From assembly GCA_019055375.1 (NCBI GenBank), contig JAHQIW010000049.1, forward strand, positions 1 to 64,000: a stretch of 64,000 nucleotides of DNA. The letters run 5' to 3'. The notes beneath the pieces were generated by a model. That model had not been told where the DNA came from. It did not search any database and worked only from the letters and a program-made list of their open reading frames with translations. This document shows positions 13,586-25,850 of this stretch, piece after piece. Every line of letters starts with the position of its first letter. The first letter of the stretch is position 1. A program made the position numbers and the translations under genes. Source of the stretch: Parelaphostrongylus tenuis (Eukaryota; Nematoda; Chromadorea; Rhabditida; Metastrongylidae).

Positions 13586-16500
13586 ATGGTTCAGGCCGTT
13601 GAATCAATTGGTGGACAAGTTCTCGATTCTCGCTTTGACGGCATTGATGAAATCTTCAGGTTATTATCTATACTATTGCCATATAAGTGTGTTTATTTTT
13701 TAAATCACGTTTGCTTTAATTCTGTCTAATCTTTTGAACAGGAAGCAAAGCGATTGCATGTGATGGGATCAGAATAAAATTTGATGACGCTTGTGTAGAA
13801 TGTAAAAATTAAATTTCTGTTCAACTATTTTTATTTCCTTAATATTATTCTTTCCTCCGTTGCTATTCATTATCAGCATGATGACGATTATTGTCATGTT
13901 ATGGTAACGATTATCATTATTCCTATCAACGTCACTGTTTTTCAATTCGATATTAAATGATGGCAGCAGTAGTTATAATGTGAAGCGCAAAGCACAAGGA
14001 GCAAACGAAAATATTTTCCTAATGCATTTTCAACTTGTGTACAGATATGCGGCTATCAATCCACACCATTTGTGTCTGAAACATTGCTTCACGATTCTCA
14101 CTAGAAGTTCAACACTCTGCTGTAATGGCGTAAATTGAACCGTAGAGAAGAAAATAATATATTTGGACAGAAGTATAGAGCTAGCGTTCATCATCTTAAT
14201 GATTCAGATATGAACATATGTGACTAGTAGTAAAGTAACCTTGTTGGCACTGTGACCCATCTTAGCCTTCAAATATCACTGCTTTACTTTTTTTCGTGTT
14301 TTCAGGGAGAACTTCGCAAGGGGTTTGGAGTCATGCGGTGCAAATTTTGCTGTCTATCACAATGGAAAATTAGCCGTGAATTTATGGGGTGGTGTGGCCG
14401 ATCGAAATACCGGTCAACTGTGGACTGAAAACACAATGTCGATTTTGTTTTCAACTACAAAAGTGAGTAGCTTTTAACATCTTATCAGTTTCAACATACG
14501 AGATGGTTAATTTGGACGGTGTTCGAGGGCTCTGAGGGTCGTAGCAAGGAAGAAATTATTACGCAGTTGTGAAGTTAGATTAAAACACTTGAAACGAAAA
14601 ATAGCGTCAAATCATGCCAGAGAATTTTTTTCGAGTCCTACAAGAGATGAGTCTTCGGACGCTGGCTTGTGAGCATTGAATCGGACGAAAATACCTCACA
14701 TGGATACCTTAGTGCTGAATTAACAGCAATATGCGCACAAATGACATTTTTTGGCATCAACTTAAGCATCTAATGCAATGCACGTATCACCGTATTCCGT
14801 GTTAATGATTTACTTGGATATCTGGGTGGCTTGTTTTCCAGTAGTTGTAGTGGTTTAGCTGTTTTGCTACCTGGAATACCAAGGTAAGCCTAGCCGGAGC
14901 TTACCTAGATCGTCACTACATTAGAGCATCGCTGATCTTGTGAATCAGAGGGAGATCACCACCGTGTGACTATTATCTACCATGACAGTGGTCACTACAA
15001 ATACGATTTACTCTTATGTGAGCTTACCAGGTGAAAACGGGAATCCTTCTCGGCTTGGGTGGTTCTGCTTAGTCTTTGACCTCCGGTGTCTTTCGCAACT
15101 TGACATCCAAGAACGCCTTCCAGCCATGATGAAGCGGTCCATTGGAGAGTGTTTATTAATTAATAGAATTCGTTCGATCTAATGACTTGCGGAAATTATA
15201 AATGCGAAAAATGATTACGGGAAGTAAAATCTAGCATGTACTAGAACATTTATTAAAAAAATAAACTAATTAAGTAAAACTTATTTTATTTCTTCAAAGC
15301 TTAATTTCAGAGTGTAGCGGCCACTGTTCTTGCACTGGTCATGGATCACGAAGGTGTATCGTATGATCGGAAAGTATCCGATTTCTGGCCGGAATTTTCC
15401 AGAAATGGAAAGCAAGATGTCACCGTTATGAACGTTGTTCTCCATCAGGTCCGATAGTGCAGTTTTCGTAGGATACTCATATCTGATAAGTGCTTTCTAA
15501 ATTCGCATTAACTGTGATTATATTCTCGAACATGGCATGCCTTTGTTGCCACTCAAATTTTATGCTTTCAATGTGCTAACACACCATACTTGATCTGATT
15601 TTCCTGGGCACACTAGTAACTCTGACTTTATTATCACCTCAAGATAGCTTGTAGCTGCTTTGATTGTCGATAGAGATATGAGGAGATGAAGTCGTTCTCT
15701 ATTGTGGCTTGCAAACTGAGAATGGGTTTGACAGTCTAAAATCTCAGATGAGTGTACACCTAGATCAGGAATTTTGGTAGCGATGTAGTCATCAACTCGC
15801 AAGTTATGAATCCTAATATCACTAGAGTCTCCAGGGAAAACAAATCTTGCTCGACGAAATAACCATTTGAGGAATGGAACCAACCTTCATGATTTATGGA
15901 GGCTGGCTAATCGAAAATTTAAATAAGCAGGTGTGGGTAATCGGTGCAGTTTCAGAGCAATTTATGAGCGCTTAAGTAGGTGGGCAATTTTCTGTGACCA
16001 AACACTTACTGATTCGCATGCTGTCGTCGGACATCTACGGAATGTGGAATAATGATGTTTTGCACGTGGAAATACATAATTGTTATGGAGTACTATAAGC
16101 ATGCCGACGTGCTTCCATAGAATTCATTTGTCTAAAAAAACTTATATCTTATCCTTTTTGTAAAAACCTCATTTATAATTAAATCAAATCAATGAACGTG
16201 AAGAGAAAAGCAGAAAGGAAAAAGTGAAAATTGTAATGGAGCGAGAATGTTAATGATCTTATTGCAAATGTAAATTCTAAATATATAGAAATGTTCTTCA
16301 ACCCGAAAATTTAGAGAATAATTTTACATCTCGTTTAATTTTTTCACTGTGTTCAGGCCGGCTTACCATATACTCAGCAGATGATTAGTAGAGATGACGT
16401 CATTGACTGGAGGCGAATGAGCAAATATTTCGAGGACGCAAAGCCAATTTGGACACCCGGAACTCGAACAGGCTACCATGCACTCACTTTTGGGTGTGTA

Positions 16501-17042
16501 TCGATATTTCTTCATTATTCATAAATAAGTGAGGAAATAATCATGATATAAAGTTCTGTTTGTCATAGTGAACAGCATGTTAAGTTTCTATATCTGGAAA
16601 AGAATCACACATCTCTATAGCGAATGAAACTTCTAAAGATTGTGTGTGGTAGAGAACAAATTTGTCGTGCCAGCCTTTAACCTGAGCTAAAGAAACTCCA
16701 CTGAACCACTTTAGTTAGTGGGCATATGCTTGGTCATGAAATGTTTCTATTGAGTTGTTTAGTAAACTGCTTAGGTACTGTAGAATCTAGAATTTTGATT
16801 ATAGATTTCTGATCGATCAAATCGTACGACGAATTGATTCGAGAAAACGAGGAGTCAATGACATTTTAGAGGAGATTCTGAGTGAATACGGTAATTGTCA
16901 TACAGAATCTAATGAATCATTTGAATTCTCCGACTACTTCTCTATTTTTTAAATTATGTCTCTCCACACTTCTGCATTAAGTGTGCAATTCTTTACTGAT
17001 AGTAACCGTTATTATTCATGAAGGCGTTTACCATCCTCCTAC

Positions 17043-17080
<38 letters not shown>

Positions 17081-19896
17081 ATATATATATTATCTATATA
17101 TTATATATATATATATATATATGTAAATATATGATATATATATATATATTCATAAACATATATATCATAGGTTACCATAAACCAATTAGGGAGTGCTGGT
17201 TTACTTTCACTAGGTTTTTCAATCTCTTTAAAATCAGTGGAGTGAATTTTAAAAGCGCGAATGTTATCTGCCTTGTTTTCAAGGAATCTCCGATCTTTCC
17301 ATTGGTCTTCGTCAAGCCAGCGATAACCATCGAGTTGCAACATTGGAGTGCCCGGGAAGCCTGCATGTGAACGCTGAAGATGACAGAAATCTCGAAGTGT
17401 TGAGAAGATGGATGGCTGGCGATAACGAGCATCACAAAAAGCTTTATGAAACCTGGCCTTGGATCAAAATCGACGATGTACGAGTATTTGAATATCAGAT
17501 ATTATTTAGCTCAATTGTATAACTCAGAAGGTACCGTATGCCAGTGTAATGTTCGCTGGTCTATTATATAACACATTAACCGTTTTTAAGCCTCTTGAGC
17601 CCACTCTGAGCATTTTCTCTATTTTCTGAAGGTAAAGATAGAATAATGGTTCCGAGAGGCACTTCGCCGATTCTTTACTGATTACTGCAAATAGATACTG
17701 AGAAGAGCTCATGTAGCGCAGTGGATAGCGGTACTCTGCGTTGTACATGTGGTCAATAGTTCGACCTCACGCTCATAGCTCACTGAGCTTGCCATCCCTT
17801 TGGTTTCGGTAAAATCGTATCAGACTTGTCGAGAGGATAGCAACACTGGCTTGATACTTCGGTAGGCTTTATGCGAGTCACTGTAAAAGAATATGCATCC
17901 AGTCACCTCAAAGAGTGGCAAATATTGAAAACAAACCCATGATGCATCCCTTGGTGATTGATCACCGATAAGAGCTTCATTCTTTATTCTTTGAATAAGT
18001 ACTGATATCACGTAACGCAGTAGTTGAGCGGTACTCTGTGAGTTAAACTGGTCATTTGTCAGTGAAAAAATATACCTTTGTATCCATTATGAGATTCTTT
18101 TTCTTCGTACATTATTATGACTGAGCCTAAATATAAAGAGGTTTTGAGAAAACGAGTTCTTAAATTATATTAGACAATACTAAATAAGAAACGCTATTGC
18201 TGTTGTTCATGCAGAATGCTGCTTCTTATTTGTTTGTCGCTCAAGGAGAAATCAATCACTTTATATTTCCATAAACACATTTACTGTTTGACTTTAACAT
18301 GCTATGTTTTTGGATACTGCATTGCTTTCAGTACAATAATTTGGAGAACCGACTTCTTCCAATGCCTTCAAACATGGGAATCGGTAACGCTCAATCGTTG
18401 GCTCATTTTCATTCGCTTCTATCCGAACGACGTATTCTCAGCGAAGAATGTTATGAACGTCTTCAAGAACCAAAACTCCAGAACGAATTCGATGAAACCA
18501 TTGGCTACGAGGAAAACAAAGGCTACGGTTATCAATTCACAAAAAATCCAACGGTATGTCATACCTACCATATCCCAAGTATCTTTATTTTTATTCTGAA
18601 GAAGCCGAAAACAGTAAAATCATCTACGAACATTGAAAAAGGCGCATCTCAATGCACCAAAGCATCTTGAAGATGCATTTACAACAGGGACTGGATTTAT
18701 TTTGATCCGGAACTTTTCTTTATCGAACCTAATAAGTTTGAATGACGCCAGAATTTAGTCATCAGCGGTGGCCTTAACCTTGTGATCTTATCAGAAATCC
18801 ACGTCCCACGATGTTAGCCGGATAAACCAGTGACACACTGTTGGAAGCCAGAAAGTAGTTTTACTGACCAAACGGCTTTGTAGAAGAGAAAACGTGTCAA
18901 CACATCATTTAAGTAAATAGGTTTCTTTTCCAACTTTGGCGTGGTCAACAAGAAATATGTGATTGATCTGTGATGGTATATTTGAAATAAAGCCCGTTTT
19001 TCAAGCATTAGAATTGAAATAGTTGTGCTAGTCAGCAACGAACGTCTCAAGGAACGCCATAGCCAGGCTTTTCTCGGGATTGTAGGGAGAAGTGTACAAT
19101 CAGTATCTCATGTTGTTCAAGAAGTAGTCGGAAAAACAACTGAATGCTAGAAGTAACGGTATCGGCACAGTAGAAAACGATGGGAAGGATCAAATAAAGT
19201 ACAAAAATAGTTTTTCTATGATGACTCTTCGACGAGCAGTATTCTTCATATGCTTAATAGTTGAATGATTTGTGATAACGAGTTAAAGAAAAGTCGGTTT
19301 GCAATTATTATAACGACTTGTCAATGAATAATCATACAGACTGCTACAGAATGGATTGTTCGCTGAAAATTAGTAAATATTATATCATGTTATCAGTAAG
19401 CAATCACTATCATCAACTATCGTCCTGTATGGAAGAAGCAGTGCTGAGCGAGTTTTCCGTTTGAGCAACGAAGGCGGAAATCACGAGGGCGAAAAACTGT
19501 CGACATCATTTTGGCTTCAGCTTGAGCATCAGCTTAGATCAGTAGGCTCTCAGAAAGACGGAACGCGTCGAAACGTTTTCCGATTGAATTTGTTCTCCAT
19601 TAACATCGCTCTTTCTCTCAGTCAGCAAAGAACAACGATTTAGATTCCACAGTTTACAATGCCTCTGGTTTAAGCTTTAGCCTTCTAGAATTGAGTAGCT
19701 GTCCTTCAAATAAAATGATTTTTTTCAGGGTCACTGGATCTTTGGACATTCGGGATTTGGGGGTCAAAACGTACGTGTAGACGTGCACAACAACTTGTCG
19801 TACGCCTACGTCTGTAATGGTCTAAAGATCTCCGATGCTGATCTGGTCGAACCATGGCGACTATTGGTTGATAAGATGTACTCATCCATTCTGTGA
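13586..19896 (+). CDS. Serine beta-lactamase-fold protein (LACT/LACTB-like), 8 exons, 391 aa
   Basis: Exons read as 13586-13659, 14306-14462, 15311-15448, 16357-16493, 16805-16890, 17284-17477, 18332-18553 and 19729-19896. All introns are GT-AG, phases agree at every junction, and the total is 1176 nt including a TGA stop. The protein matches the class C/LACTB fold. The SxxK nucleophile motif is S74-T-T-K77, inside LFSTTK. The second motif (usually Tyr-x-Asn) is Y163-H-A in GYHALTFG. The third (usually KTG) is H343-S-G345 in GHSGFGG, the HxG form common outside true beta-lactamases. Nematodes carry a LACT family of this type (lact genes in C. elegans). The human relative LACTB is a mitochondrial protein, but no targeting signal is clear here. 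Substrate is unknown; peptidase or esterase activity is a family-based guess. Introns 5, 6 and 7 hold a TA tract and SINE-like repeats. No exact AATAAA was seen in the 300 nt after the stop. Confidence 0.88.
17042..17165. repeat. (TA)n microsatellite in intron 5 of the lactamase-like gene
   Basis: The interval is almost pure alternating TA with short TATTATA interruptions. It lies between exon 5 (ends 16890) and exon 6 (starts 17284), so it is intronic. The short open frames over it are low-complexity artefacts. Confidence 0.9.
17707..17992 (+). repeat. SINE-like element, tRNA-derived head (family A), in intron 6
   Basis: The head has an A-box-like segment TAGCGCAGTGGATAGCGG and a B-box-like GTTCGACCTCACG, as in tRNA-derived SINEs. 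The body, through CACCTCAAAGAGTGG, GATGCATCCCTTGGTGATTGATCACCG and a T-rich end, matches the copy at 52838-53139. A second, truncated head follows at about 18005-18060. It lies wholly inside intron 6 in the sense direction of the gene. Confidence 0.75.
18005..18060 (+). repeat. Truncated family A SINE head
   Basis: CACGTAACGCAGTAGTTGAGCGGTACTCTG followed by a degenerate B-box region repeats the head of the element just upstream, without its body. Confidence 0.5.
19035..19215 (+). repeat. Dispersed repeat family D copy, intron 7
   Basis: The segment with GAACGTCTCAAGGAACGCC, CAGCCAGGCTTTTCTCGGGATTG and TGAATGCTAGAAGTAACGG matches the copies near 31880-32120 and 35040-35265. It lies inside intron 7 of the lactamase-like gene. 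Confidence 0.65.
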
Positions 19897-20004
19897 TATA
19901 CGGCTAGTCAAATATTTCATATAATTACTAATAGAGAAAGAGGATAGCTAATAGGGTTCGTATTCGCTCCTCGAGAACGAATGAGTTTTCGGCTCCATTC
20001 ACTG

Positions 20005-20130
20005 GGCAAGAAATTTTTCACAAGAGTGTTGGTTTTCATTTGAAAGTTTAAATCTCTGGCTAGCCTGTTACACAGCTCATTTCTCAAAACACCCTTTTTT
20101 AACGCTGTCAAATTCAGAATACAATTATGC
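20005..20130 (+). repeat. Dispersed repeat family E copy
   Basis: A segment with CAAGAGTGTTGG, TTTAAATCTCTGGCTAGC and a run ending ACGCTGTCAAATTCAGAA matches 21785-21905 and 63120-63230 on the plus strand and, inverted, about 20565-20650 and 63660-63760. No coding capacity. Probably a small non-autonomous element; its class is not determined. Confidence 0.5.
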
Positions 20131-20564
20131 TTCACGGCGGCCGCGCAATTCAACTCTCACTTTGCTGGAAGCACGAATAGCACGTTTAATAGAAAAGATC
20201 CTCTAGAGTCAGAATCATACGACTGATCTGGAGATTCTTTCGCAGCGGAAAAAAAATCCTAATCGAATGACAAGCATCGCACACCTAAAAACCTCTATTG
20301 ATCGGTCGTGGTGGGCCACCCTATCTAATTTGCGCTTAGCAGACCTCTCGACCATAGATTAGCCTTTAAATAAGCAAGCCAAATATGTGAAATTCGATCC
20401 TATTTCTCTTCTACATTGCAGCGAAACTCTCTTTTCAAAAGATAAGCACTATGTTGAAATCTTCAAATCTTACGCTATTGAAATATTACCAATAGTCTAT
20501 AGAAAGATCTCTGTCTTGTGAGGAAAACGCAGTGAAACAAAAGTGTTTTTCTTTCTTCGATGCG

Positions 20565-20650
20565 TTATAAATGGGCCTTTTCAAAAAATGAGCACGTATT
20601 GCACTAGCTAGATATTTAAATCTTCGAATGTTTACTTACGCTTTTATGAA
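20565..20650 (-). repeat. Dispersed repeat family E copy (inverted, partial)
   Basis: The plus strand reads TTTTCAAAAAATGAGCACG, GCACTAGCTAGATATTTAAA and CGAATGTTTACTTACG, the complement of the family E core seen at 21785-21905. Confidence 0.4.
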
Positions 20651-21784
20651 AAGTTCTTGTCCAGTAAATAGGGTCGAATAATCATTTGTTCCTGGATAAC
20701 GGAAATTAATCTACATATGAGTATGGTAGAATTGTTTCCATAATTACTTGTGATGAAATGCTTGTTGCCTTATTTCCATGTATTCCCTTTCCTCATATTT
20801 CCGTAGAGCACTTACTGGTTTCTAGAGTTTCCAAGATTTGTTGTAGAAGCATATAAAACTGTCAAAAGTGCTAAGCAGTGTCATAAACTCCAAATTCCTG
20901 CACAGAAAGCTTCCATTCTTTGAAGAAGACCCTCTAGAGTGATATGATGCTCAGAGAGCTCCTAGAGAGAGCAAAACTAATCTCGCCATTCTTTTACATA
21001 TTACGACTTATGACAACTTTACTGATGCTCTTTAACCCCTAAGAGACAGCTGTAGAAATTGATGCACGCAGAGCAAAATACGCGATTTTCACTAATCAGT
21101 TAAGGTTTTTTTGCACAGTCTTACGAATATTTGGGAATTCTCGTATTATTTCGGTAGAAGAAACTTCCTCTTTTCGCTCGTGTTTTTTTTGACTTAGATA
21201 TATGCTCTTGTATAGAGAAAACGTTGGCTTATCACGGAAGTGTGCTGAATTTGACATTTAATCACTGAATTGAATTGTATGAAGGCTATCACAATAAAAA
21301 AACTCTAGTTCTGATTTACCCAAGAAATTATAGTGAGCATTTGTATTCGATACTAGTTCATCGATAACTCTCGCTATAACTAAGTTTATATCAATCATTC
21401 GTTTATTTTCAATTATTCAGAGTTGAGGTAAGCGAGAAATGTTGAGTACTCATGGATACTGGAAAAATCGAGCGGTAAGGGACAGCCGTGTTTGAAGAAA
21501 AGGGTTAGAACAACGGCATTATGCAAACTATTGGTGAGAAACATGTGTCTTCAGAGAAATATTCTCGATGCTTCTCTCCCATCCGCACTGGTTTCAAATA
21601 AAGTATTAATTAGTCCTTTTCGAGGTTTCAATAATTTTGACAGCTTGAATAAAGAGAACTTGAATGGTTTGTTCTATTTTTCAAATGGTTTTTATATCAT
21701 GCTGTAAAGGTGAATTAAAATTTTCGGTACTTATGCGTTAGACGGTGACAAATGTTTGTGTCGATCTCATTCGCTGGTCAGGAT

Positions 21785-21905
21785 GATCTTTTCTTAAAAG
21801 TGTTAGTAATCACGAGAAAGTTCAAATCTCTAGCTACAACTATGCGTTGCCGGTTTTTCAGATTGCCCTTTAATATCGCTGTAGCATAAGAATTAAATTC
21901 TGTTT
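21785..21905 (+). repeat. Dispersed repeat family E copy (best preserved)
   Basis: Contains AGTGTTAGTAATCACG, AGTTCAAATCTCTAGCTA, TATGCGTTGCCGG and ATCGCTGTAGC in the same order as the other copies. Used here as the reference copy. Confidence 0.5.
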
Positions 21906-22778
21906 CTCATTCGCCTTTCGCCTTCACTTTTACCACAAGTATAGATCCCTGAAAACATGAAAACTATATCAGCATGTAGACAGTGTTTCGCACCATCACC
22001 ATCTACGTTTTTATCTGAAGGTGCTGTCGATGTAGTGGAAAATCCCAAATTGAATAATATAAATTTCAAACGCCAACGGTCGTTCCGCCCCGGCTCCGTT
22101 TCCCCGCTCCGTGAGCTGACCGGTAAGCAAAGTCGCCGAAAAGGTTCATAGGTGAGTAAAATGTGAAGACAAGTCACAGCAACGACTTTTTAGTGAGACA
22201 ATCACCCGATCTACCGCGTAACTCGACAGTGATCTACCGCAATATGCGTCAAAACGGCAGCAATTATTGTTATTTTATTGAGGGTTTTTTTACCGCATCG
22301 ACAGAAACTTCATATAAAAACGCGTGATTTTGGCAAAGCGGTAAATTCTGTACAAGCTGACATGCTTTCTTGCTTTTAGCAATTTATACTCGTGATAAAA
22401 ATGAAGGCTGGATGCGAGTGAGAAATAAATTTTTTTTCTGGATGCTACACTGTTATAAAGGGTGTTTTAGAGAACCGGCGATGTACAGATGTAGGCAGAG
22501 ATTTATGCTTCCGAATAATTACAGACACTCCTATGAAAATCGCCTGTTCAGCGAAGAGATTGGCTTAAAAATTTGTCGCCGGTCAAATACAAGTGCCAAT
22601 TTTTCTTCCACACTCAAGCATCTTTCGCTGGACAGAGGTTTCCGTTCAGATTTTCAATAGCCATTCGATATTACAATTCTTAACGATCTCAATGATAAGA
22701 TTTGTTTTTGAGAAAAACGCTTTAATACGTTGTTACAACTAAAAGATCATTGACTTTCGCAGTCGGCGCCATGTCGGT

Positions 22779-22810
22779 CGCGCAGCGCAATTAACATGTG
22801 GCGCTGCGCG
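22779..22810. repeat. Perfect GC-rich hairpin (10-bp stem, 12-nt loop)
   Basis: CGCGCAGCGC at 22779-22788 is the exact reverse complement of GCGCTGCGCG at 22801-22810. A related GCGCAGCGCAGCGCAGC run occurs near 28050. Both sit in AT-rich DNA. Confidence 0.85.
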
Positions 22811-25281
22811 CCCAGTGTAAAGCTCAATGTTCTTTTAGGTGTAAAGATCGGTGAATTAAGAAGTCCTTGCAAAAGCTAAGCATATCCTTGAAATTTTTAA
22901 GTCAAATTTAATTAGATTTCTGTTGTCGAAGAACTGCTGAATTTTTTGAGAAAAAGCGTTGCTCACTTAAAGAGGCTCAAGTGATAAATAACATATTCTT
23001 TTCCCTGCTACAGTGTAATACAGAGAATTTGCAAAAAAATAAGGCACGTTTTCAATTTTTCGAGATCTAAGCTATCGAATACCATTAAAATGTCTAGAAA
23101 GAGCGGAAAATACCTTTTCCCGAATGTGGGTGTTGATAGGGAAGTAACGCATCATGTGCAGTGATGAACGCGTTCTTTTCCTACACTTACTCGAGCTACA
23201 TATTAGAAATATCTCTACATAAACCTCGGATAGAAATGTTTAGTTGTAGTAAATGTGTTTTCAAACTACATTCTCGCAAGACAGGCGATACAAATGCTAT
23301 AGGGGTTGTAAGTTTATTTTTGTACAAGGATATCCTATCACCGCTGAAAAATGAAGGAATCCAAGCGGAGTAGTCGTTCTTTGTTCATCGAAAAATCTTC
23401 GTAGAAGGTTTATTCGTGGCATTTCATTTTTTACGTAACGATAAAACACCTTTGAGGTATAAACTTTGCCCAAAATTAGCACCTATGACGTCCGAGCGGC
23501 GAGTTGACATTTTAGGCGTGGAATGTGATCTTCTTTCCGCTGTCACGGCGTTATATGGCAACCTTTTGAAAAGTCAATTTCATCATCACAATCATCGAGA
23601 TTCAGGCTATCTAATGAGCATTGAAACTTCAGTGAACATCGATATAGCGGCCCCAGCCGGGCAAATGAAAAAAATTCGGTGTGAAAATGAATTTATTTTC
23701 ATTGCTACAACGTAATAAAAAGCTTTGAAGTTAGACAGGTTTTCGGAATCGCAGAGATTTAAGCTCTAGAATGATTTCCAAATGTCTATGAGAAAAGTCT
23801 TCTGCAGCGAGAAAAGCCTTCAAACAGTCGTGTACCTGAGCTGGTAGACGTCGTCCCTTAGGGGTTAAAAGCCAGTTGACCATCAACAGGGGCACCATTA
23901 TAATAGGTTTCCGATGCTGCCCTTTGGAACGTAATAAGTTTTCGCAGTGTGGATTTCGACTTTGGGGTGATCACATCTTTATATTAATATTAGCAAATGC
24001 TATATAGCAAAGCTGTTAGAAGCTAGGATTGGACTATCGAATGTCACTACACGATTAATAATTGTTTTGACTCCCTTCTGAGGTCCGTAGTCAGTATGTG
24101 CCCTAAGCTATTTTCATAAATGGTTGCTGTGAGGAAGAAGCTGTTTCATTTTATTTTTTGCATCTTGAATCTTTCTCCATTGAGGTCTGGAATGAGTAGA
24201 AAAGATCTCAAGTCAGGAACTATTCAAGGAATGGTACTGAAAATTCCAGCAACCATGTTTGCTAATACTAAAACTATTACATATTTCCAAGTTTAAGCGA
24301 AAACCCATCGGTCCAATGTTCACACCAGTTATCAACTAGAACTGTATTGCACACATTGTCCTTTTCTAAACAAAACTTGTAAGAGGATAGTATTTCTCCT
24401 TTCGAAAGCGATGGCTATCGTTTTCACAAATTCACCTGCCTTAGAGCCAAGACGTTCCACACCATATTCATATATTCGGTTGATATTCGTACATTTTGTA
24501 AAAATCTACTCCAAAGTCAAATAAAAATTCTGAGTGCACTGTACATTCCTTAGCAGTCCCTCGGCCAAATACGTTGCTGATGTTGCGAGTTGTCTCTACT
24601 GCTTTACGACCCACTTTGAACTCGAATGAGAAAATCGCTCGACTTTGCTTCTTGTATAACATTCTTCTCATAATCTAAAATAAGTATTGAAAAAGAATAA
24701 TTAATACGCCATCGGACGCCGAGTGCGCTTTAAAAGAATGTAGAGCGTGACCACATCTATCAAATGTATAACTAATATCAAATGGTAAATTTCAACAATA
24801 CGTAGACCTCAACTACCTTTGCACCAACATGAATTGTAGAAAACCTCCGCTAAGCAACTTATACATAGTTCTACATGTTCTCCTTCACTAATAAAAAATC
24901 TTGGTGGAGTGTATGGGACGCTATCACATTGCGTTGGCCATTTGCCTCGGAACGTGTATACACTCTCACTCTAAACAAACCAACTACTCACTTCCTTAGC
25001 GTATTCAAATTTAATTTTAAAACCCCTAGTCTTAAAGCATTCTAAGCCATTCTAAGCTGGATTCATTGGATCAGCTAGTGTTAATCTATATTGACCAAGC
25101 GGTGCAAAAATTTGGCTCTGAATGGTGGACCAAATTCTGAATTGTCTTGCCCAGTAGACTTCAAACTAGTGGAATCTTACTTTTATATCAACATTCCGGC
25201 GATAACGTAACGAGGAAAACAAGAGCTAAGGAGTAGTTTACTGGGATTGGCGGAAATGAAACAAGTAAAGCATTACATTCA

Positions 25282-25500
25282 ATGATGTTGAGTGATGTGC
25301 AAAACCTTGACATTAGGTGGAACTCGAATCCTTATCCTTTTTCCGAGGACGCGTGCTTCAATCAGTTGCACTACCGACGCCTATTCTGTTACCGCTCTTT
25401 TCCACGCTACAATGCACCAGTGTCAGCGACCAACCGTCAACGCATTTGCCTGTTAGTCGATAGCGACACTGAACCATGTTACGCTGACAGATATTAGATA
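25282..25500 (-). repeat. SINE-like element, tRNA-derived head (family B), minus strand
   Basis: The plus strand shows the complement of a B box (GGAACTCGAATCC) and of a tRNA 5' part (CACTACCGACGCC), preceded by AGTGATGTGCAAAACC and followed by CGCTCTTTTCCACGCTACAA, as in the copy at 54580-54790. A 71-codon open frame over it is not a gene. Confidence 0.7.
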
Positions 25501-25564
25501 TATACGTTATCGACAACAATTTTTCTTCATTTAACCGCCTTCTAACGGTGGTATGATACAGTTA

Positions 25565-25625
25565 TATCCAATGATGTTGGGTGATGTGCAGAACTTCGAC
25601 GTCGAGCGGGACTCTCTTAGCGTAA
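25565..25625 (-). repeat. Truncated family B SINE
   Basis: The segment CCAATGATGTTGGGTGATGTG, then CAGAACTTCGACGTC and GCGGGACTC, repeats the end of the element at 25282 and then breaks off. Confidence 0.55.
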
Positions 25626-25639
25626 TTGAGTTTAATATC

Positions 25640-25850
25640 GATATCTTTACCAAGCCAAACCCTTCACGGTTGGTTCTGGCAGACTGATGTGTTGTAGCGC
25701 AGAAAAGAGTGGCGGAAAAACAGAGGTCGGTAGTGCAATTGATTGAAGCACGGTCCCCGAAAGAGTGAGATGCGGGTTTGAGTCCCGCCTGACGTCAAAG
25801 TACCCCGTATCACTCAACATCATTGGACATCTCTGTAGCATCATCTACCG
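25640..25850 (+). repeat. SINE-like element, family B, plus strand
   Basis: The order leader (GTTGTAGCGCAGAAAAGAGTGG), tRNA-like head (GGTCGGTAGTGCAATTG), B box (GGGTTTGAGTCCCGCC) and trailer (ATCACTCAACATCATTGG) is preserved. Together with 25282-25500 it forms an inverted pair about 140 bp apart. Confidence 0.7.

Larger units (their letters stand above)
19897..25270. other. Intergenic, repeat-bearing, no gene recognised
   Basis: Apart from the family E copies listed separately, this interval is AT-rich with short unsupported open frames. A more GC-rich patch around 22070-22150 and a GC-rich hairpin at 22779-22810 stand out. The 64- and 94-codon open frames over the GC-rich patch lie on opposite strands of the same DNA and show no recognisable domain. 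A tRNA-like segment near 23835-23880 (GAGCTGGTAGACGTCGTCCC, then GGGGTTAAAAGCC) is too degenerate to call. Confidence 0.45.

Noticed and set aside
15560..15883. 107-codon minus-strand open frame inside intron 3 of the lactamase-like gene
   Set aside because: No recognisable domain, no splice signals of its own, and it lies antisense in an intron; chance or repeat remnant more likely.
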